A stretch of 44,387 bases of DNA. Origin: an uncultured Collinsella sp. GTDB lineage: Bacteria; Actinomycetota; Coriobacteriia; Coriobacteriales; Coriobacteriaceae. Position numbers and translations under genes: made by a program. Shown here piece by piece: positions 8,524-16,009 of this stretch. The stretch is taken from NCBI GenBank assembly GCA_900541195.1, contig UQIY01000015.1, forward strand, positions 1-44,387, written 5' to 3'. Numbering within the stretch: position 1 is the stretch's first letter; each line of letters starts with the position of its first letter. The notes below the pieces were generated by a model that worked only from the letters and a program-made list of their open reading frames with translations, made no database searches and was not told the origin of the DNA.

Positions 8524-9462
8524 CTAGCGGGATTTCTGCCTGGTGCTATCGAGATTCTGCCTCGCTGCTCGATAGCTCGAAGGAGTGCATCCCATTTGTT
8601 CTTTAAATACCTGGCCAAGATGGCTTGCTGTCGCAAAGCCGCATTGGCGCGCGACTGTCTGGACCGTTCGCGTGGTGTGTGCCAAAAGTTCGCAAGCACG
8701 GTTTACGCGGTATGCACGCAGATATGCCGCCGGGGTCGTTCCTGCGCAAGCTTCGATAATGCGGTAACACTCTCTTTCGCTTACGCCGGCTGCAGATGCC
8801 ATCTGGGGCACATCTATAGCGGCTGCATAGTTTGCGCGGATATAGTCCAGGATTGCCTTGAACTGTACGTCGCGGTTGGTCATCCAAGAGGCGTTGTCGG
8901 AGGAAAAGAGCGGTTCGGCCTTGGCGTTAATCTGAATCCAGAGCTCTGACAAACTATTTCGAAGCGCCATCTCGTTCTGCGGCCGTTGAAGGTCGTGGCT
9001 AAAGGAGCTCTTCAGCAAATCAATAAAGGGCATATCGTCGGGATTGGTGGGCGACCATTTGAGCACATCGACGCCTCGACATTGAAGCAATGGGTTGATG
9101 TAGCGCTTTTGGAGACGTCCCGCGGGATCGCCGAGCATCGACGGCTGAAAGATATGCAGCATTTGAATGGCTGGCGCCGAATTGGGTGATTGCAGCGTGC
9201 TGTGCAAAACGCCGCCGTTGATAAAGCCGGCGGACCCTTCCTCAAAGCGTACGTGCTCATGAGCCGCGCGCGTTCGATAGTCAATCGCTCCCTGCTCCAT
9301 GTAGAAAAGCTCAACTTCGGAATGCCAGTGCCAGGGGACGGAATTGCCCGGATAGCGAGCGAATTCTGCGCGTTCGGCAATATAGGGCCAGTCTTCGGCG
9401 GTCTCGGGAAAAGCTTCCTCGCGTCCTCCGCGGTGCAATTCTATGTGATCCATGTTTCGCAT
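8524..9462 (-). CDS. AraC-family transcriptional regulator with cupin sensor domain
   Basis: A 312-aa regulator. The N-terminal half has a cupin-type beta-barrel sensor (PWHWHSEVELFYMEQG, FINGGVLHS). The C-terminal ~100 aa carry the paired helix-turn-helix DNA-binding domain (IDVPQMASAAGVSERECYRI; then TVQTVARQCGFATASHLGQV). Such proteins usually respond to a sugar or small metabolite. ATG codons at 9462 and 9453 are both possible; neither has a clear ribosome site. It precedes the HAD phosphatase gene on the same strand, but no transport or catabolic genes are adjacent to suggest an effector. Confidence 0.88.
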   Translation of the reverse strand: MRNMDHIELHRGGREEAFPETAEDWPYIAERAEFARYPGNSVPWHWHSEVELFYMEQGAIDYRTRAAHEHVRFEEGSAGFINGGVLHSTLQSPNSAPAIQMLHIFQPSMLGDPAGRLQKRYINPLLQCRGVDVLKWSPTNPDDMPFIDLLKSSFSHDLQRPQNEMALRNSLSELWIQINAKAEPLFSSDNASWMTNRDVQFKAILDYIRANYAAAIDVPQMASAAGVSERECYRIIEACAGTTPAAYLRAYRVNRACELLAHTTRTVQTVARQCGFATASHLGQVFKEQMGCTPSSYRAARQNLDSTRQKSR

Positions 9463-9487
9463 GGCATCAGTATAAAGCGCGATGGGC

Positions 9488-9697
9488 TTAGATTGCTCTT
9501 GCCTGTTCGGGGAACGCCTTGTCTAGGGATGCTTGGAGCTTTTCGAACGATGCTCGTAAGTTGTGGCTCTGGTCGGTTGAGCGTTTGGCTTTTGTGGTTG
9601 GGGAGTCGAGGAGGCCGTTTCTCTGTGTCGGGGGGAAGGAGAAAAGGTCTGCATGTTTTAGGGATGGCTGCTGTGCTGCGTCATTGGAAGAATGCAT
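9488..9697 (-). CDS. Small hypothetical ORF, doubtful
   Basis: A 69-codon frame preceded by GAGGAGG about 10 nt upstream of ATG 9697. The product is polar, with no signal peptide, membrane segment or motif I recognise. The ribosome site is also part of an upstream open frame that ends three bases before this ATG. The 490-bp stretch holding it is otherwise gene-poor, so it may be the remnant of an older gene. Low confidence that it is translated. Confidence 0.3.
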   Translation of the reverse strand: MHSSNDAAQQPSLKHADLFSFPPTQRNGLLDSPTTKAKRSTDQSHNLRASFEKLQASLDKAFPEQARAI

Positions 9698-9702
9698 GCT
9701 TA

Positions 9703-9894
9703 TGCGGCCTCCTCGATGTCCACCAAAAGGTTGCGCACGGGGCGTGCTGCTAGGTCCCGTGCGTTGGCAGTATTATGCCGCGGCTGCTGCAAAGAAGCGC
9801 TAAAGAAAGGCTTAATGAGGTTTGACGTTGCGATGAAACCGCAGGTAAAAGCTATCGAGTAACACTCTTGAAAGGTTTTGGGCTTAAGGGCTTT
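9703..9894 (-). other. Met-less open stretch, possible gene remnant or repeat
   Basis: Sixty-four codons without a stop lie between TAG at 9895-9897 and TAA at 9700-9702, in the same frame as the Vsr end, but with no ATG or well-placed alternative start. The C-terminal part reads like a protein tail (NLLVDIEEAA). It contains a 16-mer (CGATGAAACCGCAGGT, 9831-9846) found again at 14238-14253 inside a MITE-like element. It may be repeat-derived or decayed coding DNA; no function is assigned. Confidence 0.3.
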
Positions 9895-9951
9895 CTAAGG
9901 TTTGTGGCACGGATGTGGCTTGCCTGTGTGGGGCGTGTGGACGGCTCGTTC

Positions 9952-10941
9952 CTAGCGCTGCGGTGCGGCGGCGCGTACTTGTTCGATGACCTTTTCCATC
10001 GTGGCGTCGATGTGGTCTTTTTTGAGCTCGCATTCCCAGATGGTTATGGGTGTCCAGCCCATTTGAGTGAGTGCTGCCACGGCGGTGCGGTCGCGCTCGA
10101 CGTTGCGACGGAACTTTGCCTCCCAAAACTCAACGTTGCGCTTGGGCTTGCTCGGGTTGCACTTGGGGCAGCGGTGCCAAAAGCAACCGTTGACGAAGAT
10201 GGCGATCTTGCGGCCGGGGAAGGCGATGTCGGGCTTGCCGGGAACCTTCCATTCCAAGCGATAACCCGTAAGGCCTGCTGCGCGCAGGCGCTGACGTACG
10301 AGTAGCTCGGGCTTGGTGTTGGCGCGCTTGTTGCCCTTCATGGACTTTTTTATAGCGGCGCGACGGCGCACGAGCTCACGCTCGTCGGCGGAAAGGTCCG
10401 AGGTATCGATGCCGTCGAGTAGGCCGGGCTTGGGACGTTTCTTGCTGCGGCGCTTAGGTGCGCGCTTGGGTTTGGTGGCAGGGTGCTCGGTCGTGGCGGC
10501 CTCGGCATCTTTGGCAGTGCTGTTGGCCTCAAGCCGATCTTCCCTCAACTCGATCAGAGCATCAATGAGCCCTTTGTCGGCGGGCATCCACTCAACCGTG
10601 GCAAGCGAGGTACGCGGAATCCAACGGATATCGAGCTGGCGGTCGTGCTTCTGGGGTTCATCGGATTCATCGGCGAGCGAGCAGTAGTAGCACTCCATCG
10701 AGAGATGAAAATCGGGGTAGTCATACTCAACGGTGTAAAAATCGCGCAGGTTGGTGACTTTGACCTGCAACTCTTCCATGAGCTCGCGGCGTACGGCGTC
10801 CTCGGGCGTCTCGTCGCGCATGAGCTTGCCGCCGGGGAACTCCCAAAGTCCCTGCATGTCGCCATAGCCGCGCTGCACGGCAAGCAGCTCGTCAGATCCT
10901 TCCTTGCGAATGATCCCAGCGGCAACATGAACAGTCTTCAA
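9952..10941 (-). CDS. Nudix hydrolase fused to Vsr-type endonuclease
   Basis: A 329-aa two-domain protein. Residues 1-135 are a MutT-like Nudix domain with the box from G38 to V60 (E44, R52-E53, E56-E57 present; the second box Gly is Gln59), a family that often hydrolyses oxidised dNTPs such as 8-oxo-dGTP. A Lys/Arg/Pro-rich linker (about 140-185) leads to a very-short-patch-repair endonuclease domain (about 190-329): TKPELLVRQRLR, PGKPDIAFPGRK with the presumed catalytic Asp238, VNGCFWHRCPKC, FWEAKFRRNVERD and IWEC. Vsr nicks T:G mismatches left by deaminated 5-methylcytosine. The start is probably TTG 10941 with GAGAGGA upstream; upstream codons run antisense through bceA and are spurious. 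No cytosine methylase gene, the usual partner, is in the window. Confidence 0.85.
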   Translation of the reverse strand: MKTVHVAAGIIRKEGSDELLAVQRGYGDMQGLWEFPGGKLMRDETPEDAVRRELMEELQVKVTNLRDFYTVEYDYPDFHLSMECYYCSLADESDEPQKHDRQLDIRWIPRTSLATVEWMPADKGLIDALIELREDRLEANSTAKDAEAATTEHPATKPKRAPKRRSKKRPKPGLLDGIDTSDLSADERELVRRRAAIKKSMKGNKRANTKPELLVRQRLRAAGLTGYRLEWKVPGKPDIAFPGRKIAIFVNGCFWHRCPKCNPSKPKRNVEFWEAKFRRNVERDRTAVAALTQMGWTPITIWECELKKDHIDATMEKVIEQVRAAAPQR

Positions 10942-10988
10942 CAGGAGTCCTCTCTCAATATCAACACGTGGCAGGGCGGCTACCCGTA

Positions 10989-11006
10989 CCTTACACAACG
11001 GTAAGG
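10989..11006 (-). promoter_or_regulatory. Dyad resembling a MerR-type operator
   Basis: CCTTAC-ACAACG-GTAAGG is a perfect 6-bp dyad with a 6-bp centre, about 50 bp upstream of the Nudix-Vsr start. On the minus strand TTGCCT overlaps one arm and would serve as a -35 with a long spacer, as in MerR-controlled promoters. The -10 is poor and no MerR gene is near, so this is only suggestive. Confidence 0.3.
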
Positions 11007-11041
11007 CAAGCGTAAGCCATATCGATGGTAGCCGACTCGTC

Positions 11042-11079
11042 TTCTTGCGACTATAGATGCCGTAGACTAATCGCAAGAA
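11042..11079 (+). promoter_or_regulatory. Inverted repeat in front of the BceAB-like operon
   Basis: Nine-bp perfect arms TTCTTGCGA (11042-11050) and TCGCAAGAA (11071-11079), 20 bp apart, end at the ribosome site of the ABC ATPase gene. A TAGACT lies between them. It could be a regulator site or a leader hairpin hiding the ribosome site. Confidence 0.45.
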
Positions 11080-11089
11080 AGGACTCGGT

Positions 11090-11875
11090 ATGCAAACCAC
11101 GCACATGGCGACCCCGGTACTGGAGGTCGCGCATCTCGAAAAGGTATATGGGGCGCTGGGCAACGTGACCCGCGCGCTCAACGACGTCAGCTTTACCGTC
11201 AACCGCGGGGAATTCGTGGGCATCATGGGTGCCTCGGGCTCGGGCAAGTCGACACTGCTCAACTGCGTGTCGACCATCGACAGCGCCACGAGCGGCATCA
11301 TTCGCATCAACGGCCAGGATGTGACGCGCATGAAGCAGGCCAAGCTTTCGCAGTTCCGCCGCGAGGAGCTTGGCTTTATCTTCCAGGACTCCAACCTGCT
11401 CGACACGCTCACGGCGCGCGAGAACATCGCCCTGCCGCTCACTATCGCCCGTATGAGCTCAGCCGAAATCTCGGCCCGTGTGCAGGACGTGGCCGCACGC
11501 TTGTCCATTAGCCAGGTGCTCGACAAGTACCCCTACCAGATGTCCGGTGGCCAGCAGCAGCGCGTTGCCGCGGCTCGCGCGCTCGTCACCGACCCCACCA
11601 TGATCATGGCCGACGAGCCCACCGGCGCCCTCGATTCCAAGAGCGCCCGCCTGCTGCTCGAGAGCCTGGAGGCCCTCAATCGCCGCCTGCGCGCCACCGT
11701 GCTCATGGTCACGCATGACAGCTTTGCTGCCAGCTACACGAGCCGCGTGTTGTTTATCCGCGACGGCAAGATCTTCACCGAGCTGCGCCGCGGCGACACC
11801 GACCGCCGAGAGTTTTTCGACCGCATTATGGAGGTCGTTGCCATGATGGGCGGTGAGGGCTCCGATGCTCTGTAA
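11090..11875 (+). CDS. ABC transporter ATP-binding protein, BceA type
   Basis: A 261-aa cytoplasmic ATPase energising the permease encoded next. Walker A is GASGSGKST, the Q-loop is FIFQDSNLLDTLT, the signature is MSGGQQQR, Walker B is IMADEPTGALD and the switch His is in MVTHD. Sequence and pairing with an FtsX-domain permease place it in the MacB/LolD/BceA group, in which Bce members confer resistance to cell-wall-active peptides. The start at 11090 has AAAGGA upstream. It overlaps the permease gene by 11 nt, so translation is coupled. No two-component system is adjacent, although many BceAB pairs have one. Confidence 0.92.
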   Translation: MQTTHMATPVLEVAHLEKVYGALGNVTRALNDVSFTVNRGEFVGIMGASGSGKSTLLNCVSTIDSATSGIIRINGQDVTRMKQAKLSQFRREELGFIFQDSNLLDTLTARENIALPLTIARMSSAEISARVQDVAARLSISQVLDKYPYQMSGGQQQRVAAARALVTDPTMIMADEPTGALDSKSARLLLESLEALNRRLRATVLMVTHDSFAASYTSRVLFIRDGKIFTELRRGDTDRREFFDRIMEVVAMMGGEGSDAL

Positions 11876-14087
11876 ACTCGCTTGGGGCAACGTCCGCCGT
11901 GCCGGCCGTGACTACCTCGTCTACCTTTTGACGCTCACCCTGGGCGTCACGGTCTTCTATGCCTTTAACACCATCTCGATGCAGGTCGACATCGCCGGCA
12001 TCGATGAAAAGGGCTTGGCGCAGGTTATGGGCAGCATGCTCGGCAACCTGACGTACTTTTTGGCCGGTGTCATGGCCTTTTTGATGGTGTATGCCAATAA
12101 CTTCATCATGAAACGCCGCAAGAAGGAGTTTGGCCTGTACCAGGTGCTCGGCATGGGGCGCGGACGCGTCGCCACGATCATGGCGCTCGAGACCGTGATA
12201 GTATCGGTCGTGGCCTTTGTCGCCGGCATTGTGCTGGGTGTGGGACTCTCCCAGCTCATGACGTTCTTTACGGCCTCGCTCTTTAAGACACAGATCGCCA
12301 ATTTCCACTTCTTTTTCTCGGTGCATGCGTTCAATCTGACCCTTGCCTGCATGCTCGTAGTGTTTGTGCTCACGCTACTGCTGAACCTTCGCGCCGTGCG
12401 TCGTACCAAACTCATCGAGCTTATGGGTGCCGAGCGTCGCAACGAGAGCATCAAGACACGCAACCCCTGGATCGCGATTGCCATCTTTACCGTGGGCGTG
12501 TTGCTTGTGGGCGTGGCCTATTACCGTCTGCTACGTGATGGGTTCCCGCTGACCGCGACGGACAGCAAGCTGCAAGAGGCCATGAACCAGTTTGGCATTA
12601 CGACCGCTATGGTTACCGTGGGCACCTTTGCGCTGTTCTGGGGACTCTCGGGCATGCTTATCAAGCTGCTGCAGAGCCTGCGCAGTGTGTATTGGCGCGG
12701 CCTCAACATGTTTACCGTGCGCCAGCTTGCGGCCAAGGTCAACACGGTGTGCTTTTCGATGGGCGTCATCGCGATGCTCCTGTTTTTGGCCATCACCTCG
12801 GTGACGTGCGGTATGTCGATTGCCAACGTGATGAACGAAAACCTGGAGCGCTATAATCCGGCCGACATGTCTCAGACGTATGTCTATTACACGCCCGATA
12901 CGCTCGACTTCTACAAAGAGTCTTTCAATCCGTCTGAGGCCGATCGCATGGTGCTGGCCGATAGTACGGTCGATTTGTACTCCGCATGGCACGGCGATCC
13001 ATGGCACGGCGATCGTAAGGGCAAGTCGGCGGACAACAACGACGAGACCGGCAAGAAGGTCAATATCGCCGATGTTGCAGGCGAGCATGTGCAGATCGAT
13101 TCGTATCTGAGTTACCCGCTTGGCGGCTCGAATCCTTCGGTGACCCCAAGTGAGATGTGCAAGATCATGGGCGAAAAGCTTCCCAAGGCGTTCGGGGGTA
13201 GCAATACCGATGCGATGGGTCTGTTTGTGACGCCGGCGAGCCAGTACAACAAACTGCGCCAGATGATGGGCGAGGAGCCGGTGCACATCGGTCACGACCA
13301 GTATCTGCTCACGTGTGATATGGGCGGCGAGCTGGTCGACCTGTACACCAAGTATATGGCTGGCGGCCATGCCCTTACCTTGGGCGGGCATGAGCTCAAG
13401 CCCGCAACCGATAAGTCGGACGAAGATACGGCGGCCATCGCCAACTCGTCGATGGGCAGTAATCCGGGTACCGTCGTCGTTGCCGACGAGCTGTTGTCCC
13501 AACTTAATCTGCAGCCGTATTCCAGTAGCCTGCTCGTTAACTACAAACAGGGGATGGATACAACCGAGGCAGACGAGAGCATTAAATACACTGTGCTCGA
13601 CAATCTGCTCGTTGACGGCAAGGAGTCGGGGTCGTGGGGAACCTTCATCACACGCTCCGAGATGTACACGCAGGCAGCGCAAATGAACGGTCTTATTAGC
13701 TACCTAGCCATCTACATCGGCTTTGTATTGGTCGTTGCATGCGCGGCGATTCTGTCGATCCAGCAACTCTCCCACGTGGCCGACGGCAGCCGCAGCTATC
13801 GTGTGCTGGCACAGATCGGCTGCGACGACCGCCAGATTCGCCACTCGGTGATGGCGCAACAAGCGGTGTTCTTCCTGTTCCCGTTGGCGGTGGGCTTGGC
13901 GCATTCCTTTGTGGCACTTAAGGTGATCATCGAGCTGGTGAGCATATTCGGAAATATGAGCATCGGCGGCACCGTGGGCCTCACCTGTGCAATCTTCCTG
14001 GCAGCATACGGTGGCTACTTCCTGGTGACCTACCTCATGAGCACCGGCATGGTACAAGTCGCCATCGCCACCCGCTACAGCGAGTAA
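11865..14087 (+). CDS. ABC transporter permease, FtsX-domain, BceB type
   Basis: A 740-aa membrane protein and partner of the preceding ATPase. The N-terminal part carries hydrophobic segments at about residues 14-34, 50-75, 105-130 and 150-175, and more up to about 320. A large hydrophilic extracytoplasmic domain (about 330-605, one uninterrupted block) follows. Three or four C-terminal segments (from LAIYIGFVLVVACAAIL) form a second FtsX-like unit. This is the BceB plan: ten segments with one big sensing loop, thought to recognise peptide antibiotics such as bacitracin. The start is ATG 11865 inside the ATPase end, with GGTGAGGG upstream; a GTG at 11853 is less likely. The substrate is unproven. 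Confidence 0.88.
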   Translation: MLCKLAWGNVRRAGRDYLVYLLTLTLGVTVFYAFNTISMQVDIAGIDEKGLAQVMGSMLGNLTYFLAGVMAFLMVYANNFIMKRRKKEFGLYQVLGMGRGRVATIMALETVIVSVVAFVAGIVLGVGLSQLMTFFTASLFKTQIANFHFFFSVHAFNLTLACMLVVFVLTLLLNLRAVRRTKLIELMGAERRNESIKTRNPWIAIAIFTVGVLLVGVAYYRLLRDGFPLTATDSKLQEAMNQFGITTAMVTVGTFALFWGLSGMLIKLLQSLRSVYWRGLNMFTVRQLAAKVNTVCFSMGVIAMLLFLAITSVTCGMSIANVMNENLERYNPADMSQTYVYYTPDTLDFYKESFNPSEADRMVLADSTVDLYSAWHGDPWHGDRKGKSADNNDETGKKVNIADVAGEHVQIDSYLSYPLGGSNPSVTPSEMCKIMGEKLPKAFGGSNTDAMGLFVTPASQYNKLRQMMGEEPVHIGHDQYLLTCDMGGELVDLYTKYMAGGHALTLGGHELKPATDKSDEDTAAIANSSMGSNPGTVVVADELLSQLNLQPYSSSLLVNYKQGMDTTEADESIKYTVLDNLLVDGKESGSWGTFITRSEMYTQAAQMNGLISYLAIYIGFVLVVACAAILSIQQLSHVADGSRSYRVLAQIGCDDRQIRHSVMAQQAVFFLFPLAVGLAHSFVALKVIIELVSIFGNMSIGGTVGLTCAIFLAAYGGYFLVTYLMSTGMVQVAIATRYSE

Positions 14088-14123
14088 CAAGCGGGCAAAA
14101 CCGTCGCAAAATCAGAGGCGTAT

Positions 14124-14165
14124 GACCGCCGCGAAGGGACCAGGGGCCCTTTCGCGGCGGTTTTT
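14124..14165 (+). terminator. Intrinsic terminator of the BceAB-like operon
   Basis: A GC-rich stem (CCGCCGCGAAGGG / CCCTTTCGCGGCGG) is followed directly by TTTTT, 37 nt after the permease stop. This is a textbook rho-independent terminator. Confidence 0.85.
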
Positions 14166-14190
14166 GCCAATCTGGTGCGTCTCAGATACA

Positions 14191-14307
14191 AGTGAGTAGA
14201 CTTTTTTGAACCTGCCGAGCACATTGCGACAAATGATCGATGAAACCGCAGGTCAGAGCTGTGGCGTTTTAGGGCGTGCTTGGCCTTCTGCAAAAAGCCT
14301 ACTCACT
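14191..14307. mobile_element. MITE-like element, about 117 bp
   Basis: Near-perfect terminal inverted repeats AGTGAGTAGACTTTTTTG (14191-14208) and CAAAAAGCCTACTCACT (14291-14307) bound a non-coding interior. Internal 14238-14253 is repeated at 9831-9846, and AAAGCCTACTCA recurs near 20840. No target duplication or transposase was seen, so the mobile label is an inference. Confidence 0.45.
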
Positions 14308-14352
14308 TTGTTTTTCTGCTAGAAGACCGCCACGAGGGAAGGCAACTCCCCC

Positions 14353-14488
14353 GGGTAGTCGTTGGGGACGTTCTTAAACGACTAGCCGTTGGGGACGTTC
14401 TTGTTTGACTAGTCAAGCAAGAACGTCCCCAATGACTACCCAAGGAGTGTCCCAAACTGCCGGCAGAAAAGGAGCGTCCCTAACTGCC
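14353..14488. repeat. REP-like cluster of GGGGACG / CGTCCC palindromes
   Basis: Arms at 14353-14375 and 14419-14441 (GGGTAGTCGTTGGGGACG...) are inverted copies with one mismatch. Nested within is a hairpin at 14358-14384 (AGTCGTT / AACGACT) with the 13-nt loop GGGGACGTTCTTA, and a second GTTGGGGACGTTCTT copy. Two direct repeats GGAGYGTCCCWAACTGCC follow at 14445-14462 and 14471-14488. The GGGGAC element resembles REP sequences tied to RAYT transposases in other bacteria; no RAYT gene is present here. Confidence 0.7.
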
Positions 14489-14532
14489 ACATCCGGAGCA
14501 AGACAACGCCGCAGTTAGAGGACGGACAGCGA

Positions 14533-14631
14533 GCGGGTCGCATTTGAGACAAGGTGACGTGAAACGAAAGGGCGCTGACCTTCTGGTCGCGCCCTTGAAG
14601 TTGAACGTCAGATTGTCCAAATGCGGCCCGC
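14533..14631. repeat. Three-tier palindrome downstream of the DAHP synthase gene
   Basis: Outer arms at 14533-14552 and 14613-14631 (GCGGGTCGCATTTGAGACAA, with a few mismatches), then TGACGT/ACGTCA, then AAGGGCGC/GCGCCCTT with an inner GACC-TTCT-GGTC. It lies 40 bp past the aroG stop and could form a strong RNA or DNA hairpin. There is no T-run, so it is not a standard terminator. The 500-bp gap 14166-14671 holds only repeats. Confidence 0.7.
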
Positions 14632-14671
14632 GCAGCGTCGAGCCGTTACGGCGTTTGGTAAAACCGCGTAA

Positions 14672-15703
14672 CTAAATCCGCTCCGCGATCTCGTGGATGA
14701 GGTAGTCGGTCTTTTCCCAGCCCAGGCACGGGTCGGTGATCGATTTACCAAAGACGCCGCCGTCGACCGGCTGGTTGCCGTCTTCCAGGTAGGACTCGAT
14801 CATAAAGCCCTTGACCAGCTTGGAGATGGACTCGTTGCGGCGGCAGCTGTCGAGCACTTCCTTGCAAATGCGATACTGCTCCAGCGGACGCTTACCCGAG
14901 TTGTCGTGGTTGCAGTCGATGACCGCTGCCGGATTGGCATAGCCGGCGTGCTCGGTATAGCGCTCGGCCAGGCGCTCGAGGTGCTCGTAGTGGTAGTTGG
15001 GGTAGGTGCGCCCATCGAGACCGATGTAGCCACGCATGACGGCGTGCGCGAGCGGATTGCCGTCGCACTCGACCTCCCAGTTGCGGAAGATAAAGCTCTG
15101 GTGCGCCTGCGCGGCGTAAATTGAGTTGAGCATAACGGTGGTAGATCCGGCAGTGGGATTCTTCATGCCGACGGGTACCGAAATGCCGCTCGACACCAGG
15201 CGATGCTCCTGGTTCTCGACCGAGCGTGCGCCCACGGCAACATAGCTCAGCAGGTCAACGAGGTACTGGTAGTTAGACGGATAGAGCATCTCGTCGGCGG
15301 TAAAGAAGCCGGTCTCCTCGATTACGCGCAGGTGCATGTGGCGGATGGCCTTAACGCCTTCGAGCAGGTCGTCGGGGGCCTCGGGGTCGGGGTTGTGCAG
15401 CAGGCCCTTGTAGCCGGTGCCCTTGGTGCGCGGCTTGTTGGTGTAGACGCGCGGAATGATGATGAGCTTGTCCTTGACCTCTTCGGCGACCTTGGCCAGT
15501 CGGTTCATGTACTCAAGCACCGAGTCCTCGCGGTCGGCAGAGCACGGGCCGATGATGAGCACCTTGCGCGCGTCCTCCCCGGTAAAGATCTTGGCGACCT
15601 CGGCGTCGAATGCCTGCTTTTTGGCGGTAAGCTCGGCGGAAAGCGGCATTTCCTCGCGGATCTCCATGGGGATCGGCAGCCTGCGTTTGAATTCCATGGC
15701 CAT
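14672..15703 (-). CDS. aroG: 3-deoxy-7-phosphoheptulonate synthase, class I
   Basis: First step of the shikimate pathway: condenses PEP with erythrose-4-phosphate to DAHP, in the cytoplasm. The 343-aa length fits the AroF/AroG/AroH type Ialpha family. Visible blocks are LIIGPCSADRED, IIPRVYTNKPRTKGTGYKG, VGARSVENQEHR, GMKNPTAG and VIDCNHDNSGK. The start at 15703 has GAGGAG seven bases upstream; ATG 15697 is a second option. Which aromatic amino acid inhibits it cannot be told. Monocistronic, with its own promoter and an overlapping dyad upstream. Confidence 0.93.
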   Translation of the reverse strand: MAMEFKRRLPIPMEIREEMPLSAELTAKKQAFDAEVAKIFTGEDARKVLIIGPCSADREDSVLEYMNRLAKVAEEVKDKLIIIPRVYTNKPRTKGTGYKGLLHNPDPEAPDDLLEGVKAIRHMHLRVIEETGFFTADEMLYPSNYQYLVDLLSYVAVGARSVENQEHRLVSSGISVPVGMKNPTAGSTTVMLNSIYAAQAHQSFIFRNWEVECDGNPLAHAVMRGYIGLDGRTYPNYHYEHLERLAERYTEHAGYANPAAVIDCNHDNSGKRPLEQYRICKEVLDSCRRNESISKLVKGFMIESYLEDGNQPVDGGVFGKSITDPCLGWEKTDYLIHEIAERI

Positions 15704-15735
15704 AGGGGTCTCCTCAATCTATAGAAAGAGCAATA

Positions 15736-15786
15736 AGCGGATTGTCGAATGCTCGGCATTATCCGCTGTCGCACGCTAAAGTGCAA
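15736..15786 (-). promoter_or_regulatory. aroG promoter with overlapping dyad
   Basis: On the minus strand, -35 TTGCAC (15781-15786), a 17-bp spacer and -10 GATAAT (15758-15763) form a good sigma-70-like promoter about 55 bp upstream of the aroG ATG. A nested inverted repeat overlaps the -10 and start region: AGCGGAT/ATCCGCT (15736-15742, 15761-15767) around AATGC/GCATT. This placement suits repressor control. No T-box or trp-type leader peptide was seen. Confidence 0.6.
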
Positions 15787-15801
15787 GCCCTTGTCACCCC
15801 G

Positions 15802-15840
15802 AAACCTACCAAAAAGGGACAGGTTTATTTTGGCAGGTTT
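15802..15840. repeat. Hairpin with 13-nt GGGACAG loop
   Basis: Stem AAACCTACCAAAA / TTTTGGCAGGTTT (one mismatch) encloses the 13-nt loop AGGGACAGGTTTA. It shares loop length and motif, but not the stem, with hairpins at 5585, 14358 and 31694. It lies in the aroG upstream spacer. Confidence 0.75.
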
Positions 15841-15943
15841 TATCTGGGTAAACGTCAGCTGGTCCTGGAATGGAATGATGCCACGTGGCTTGGAAGAGGT
15901 CGTCGATCGAGTTTCAGGGGAGGCAGTTCGAGGGCCGCAGAAC

Positions 15944-15978
15944 AAAAACGGGGACGCAGGTTGTCCTGCGCCCCCGTT
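15944..15978 (-). terminator. Intrinsic terminator of the ABC exporter operon
   Basis: On the minus strand a 12-bp GC-rich stem (AACGGGGGCGCAGG / CCTGCGTCCCCGTT) is followed by TTTTTG, about 30 nt after the stop at 16010. Confidence 0.8.
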
Positions 15979-16009
15979 CTCGGGCATCATTCGTTCCCTG
16001 CGGCCGAAT

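Noticed and set aside
10942..11526. N-terminal extension of the Nudix-Vsr reading frame
   Set aside because: It runs antisense through the bceA gene and its Ser/Arg/Leu-rich sequence is a shadow; a TTG with a ribosome site at 10941 starts the real protein at the Nudix domain.
15704..16009. T-box or trp-type attenuator upstream of aroG
   Set aside because: No T-box consensus, leader peptide or antiterminator pair was found; the terminator in this spacer belongs to the ABC exporter operon.
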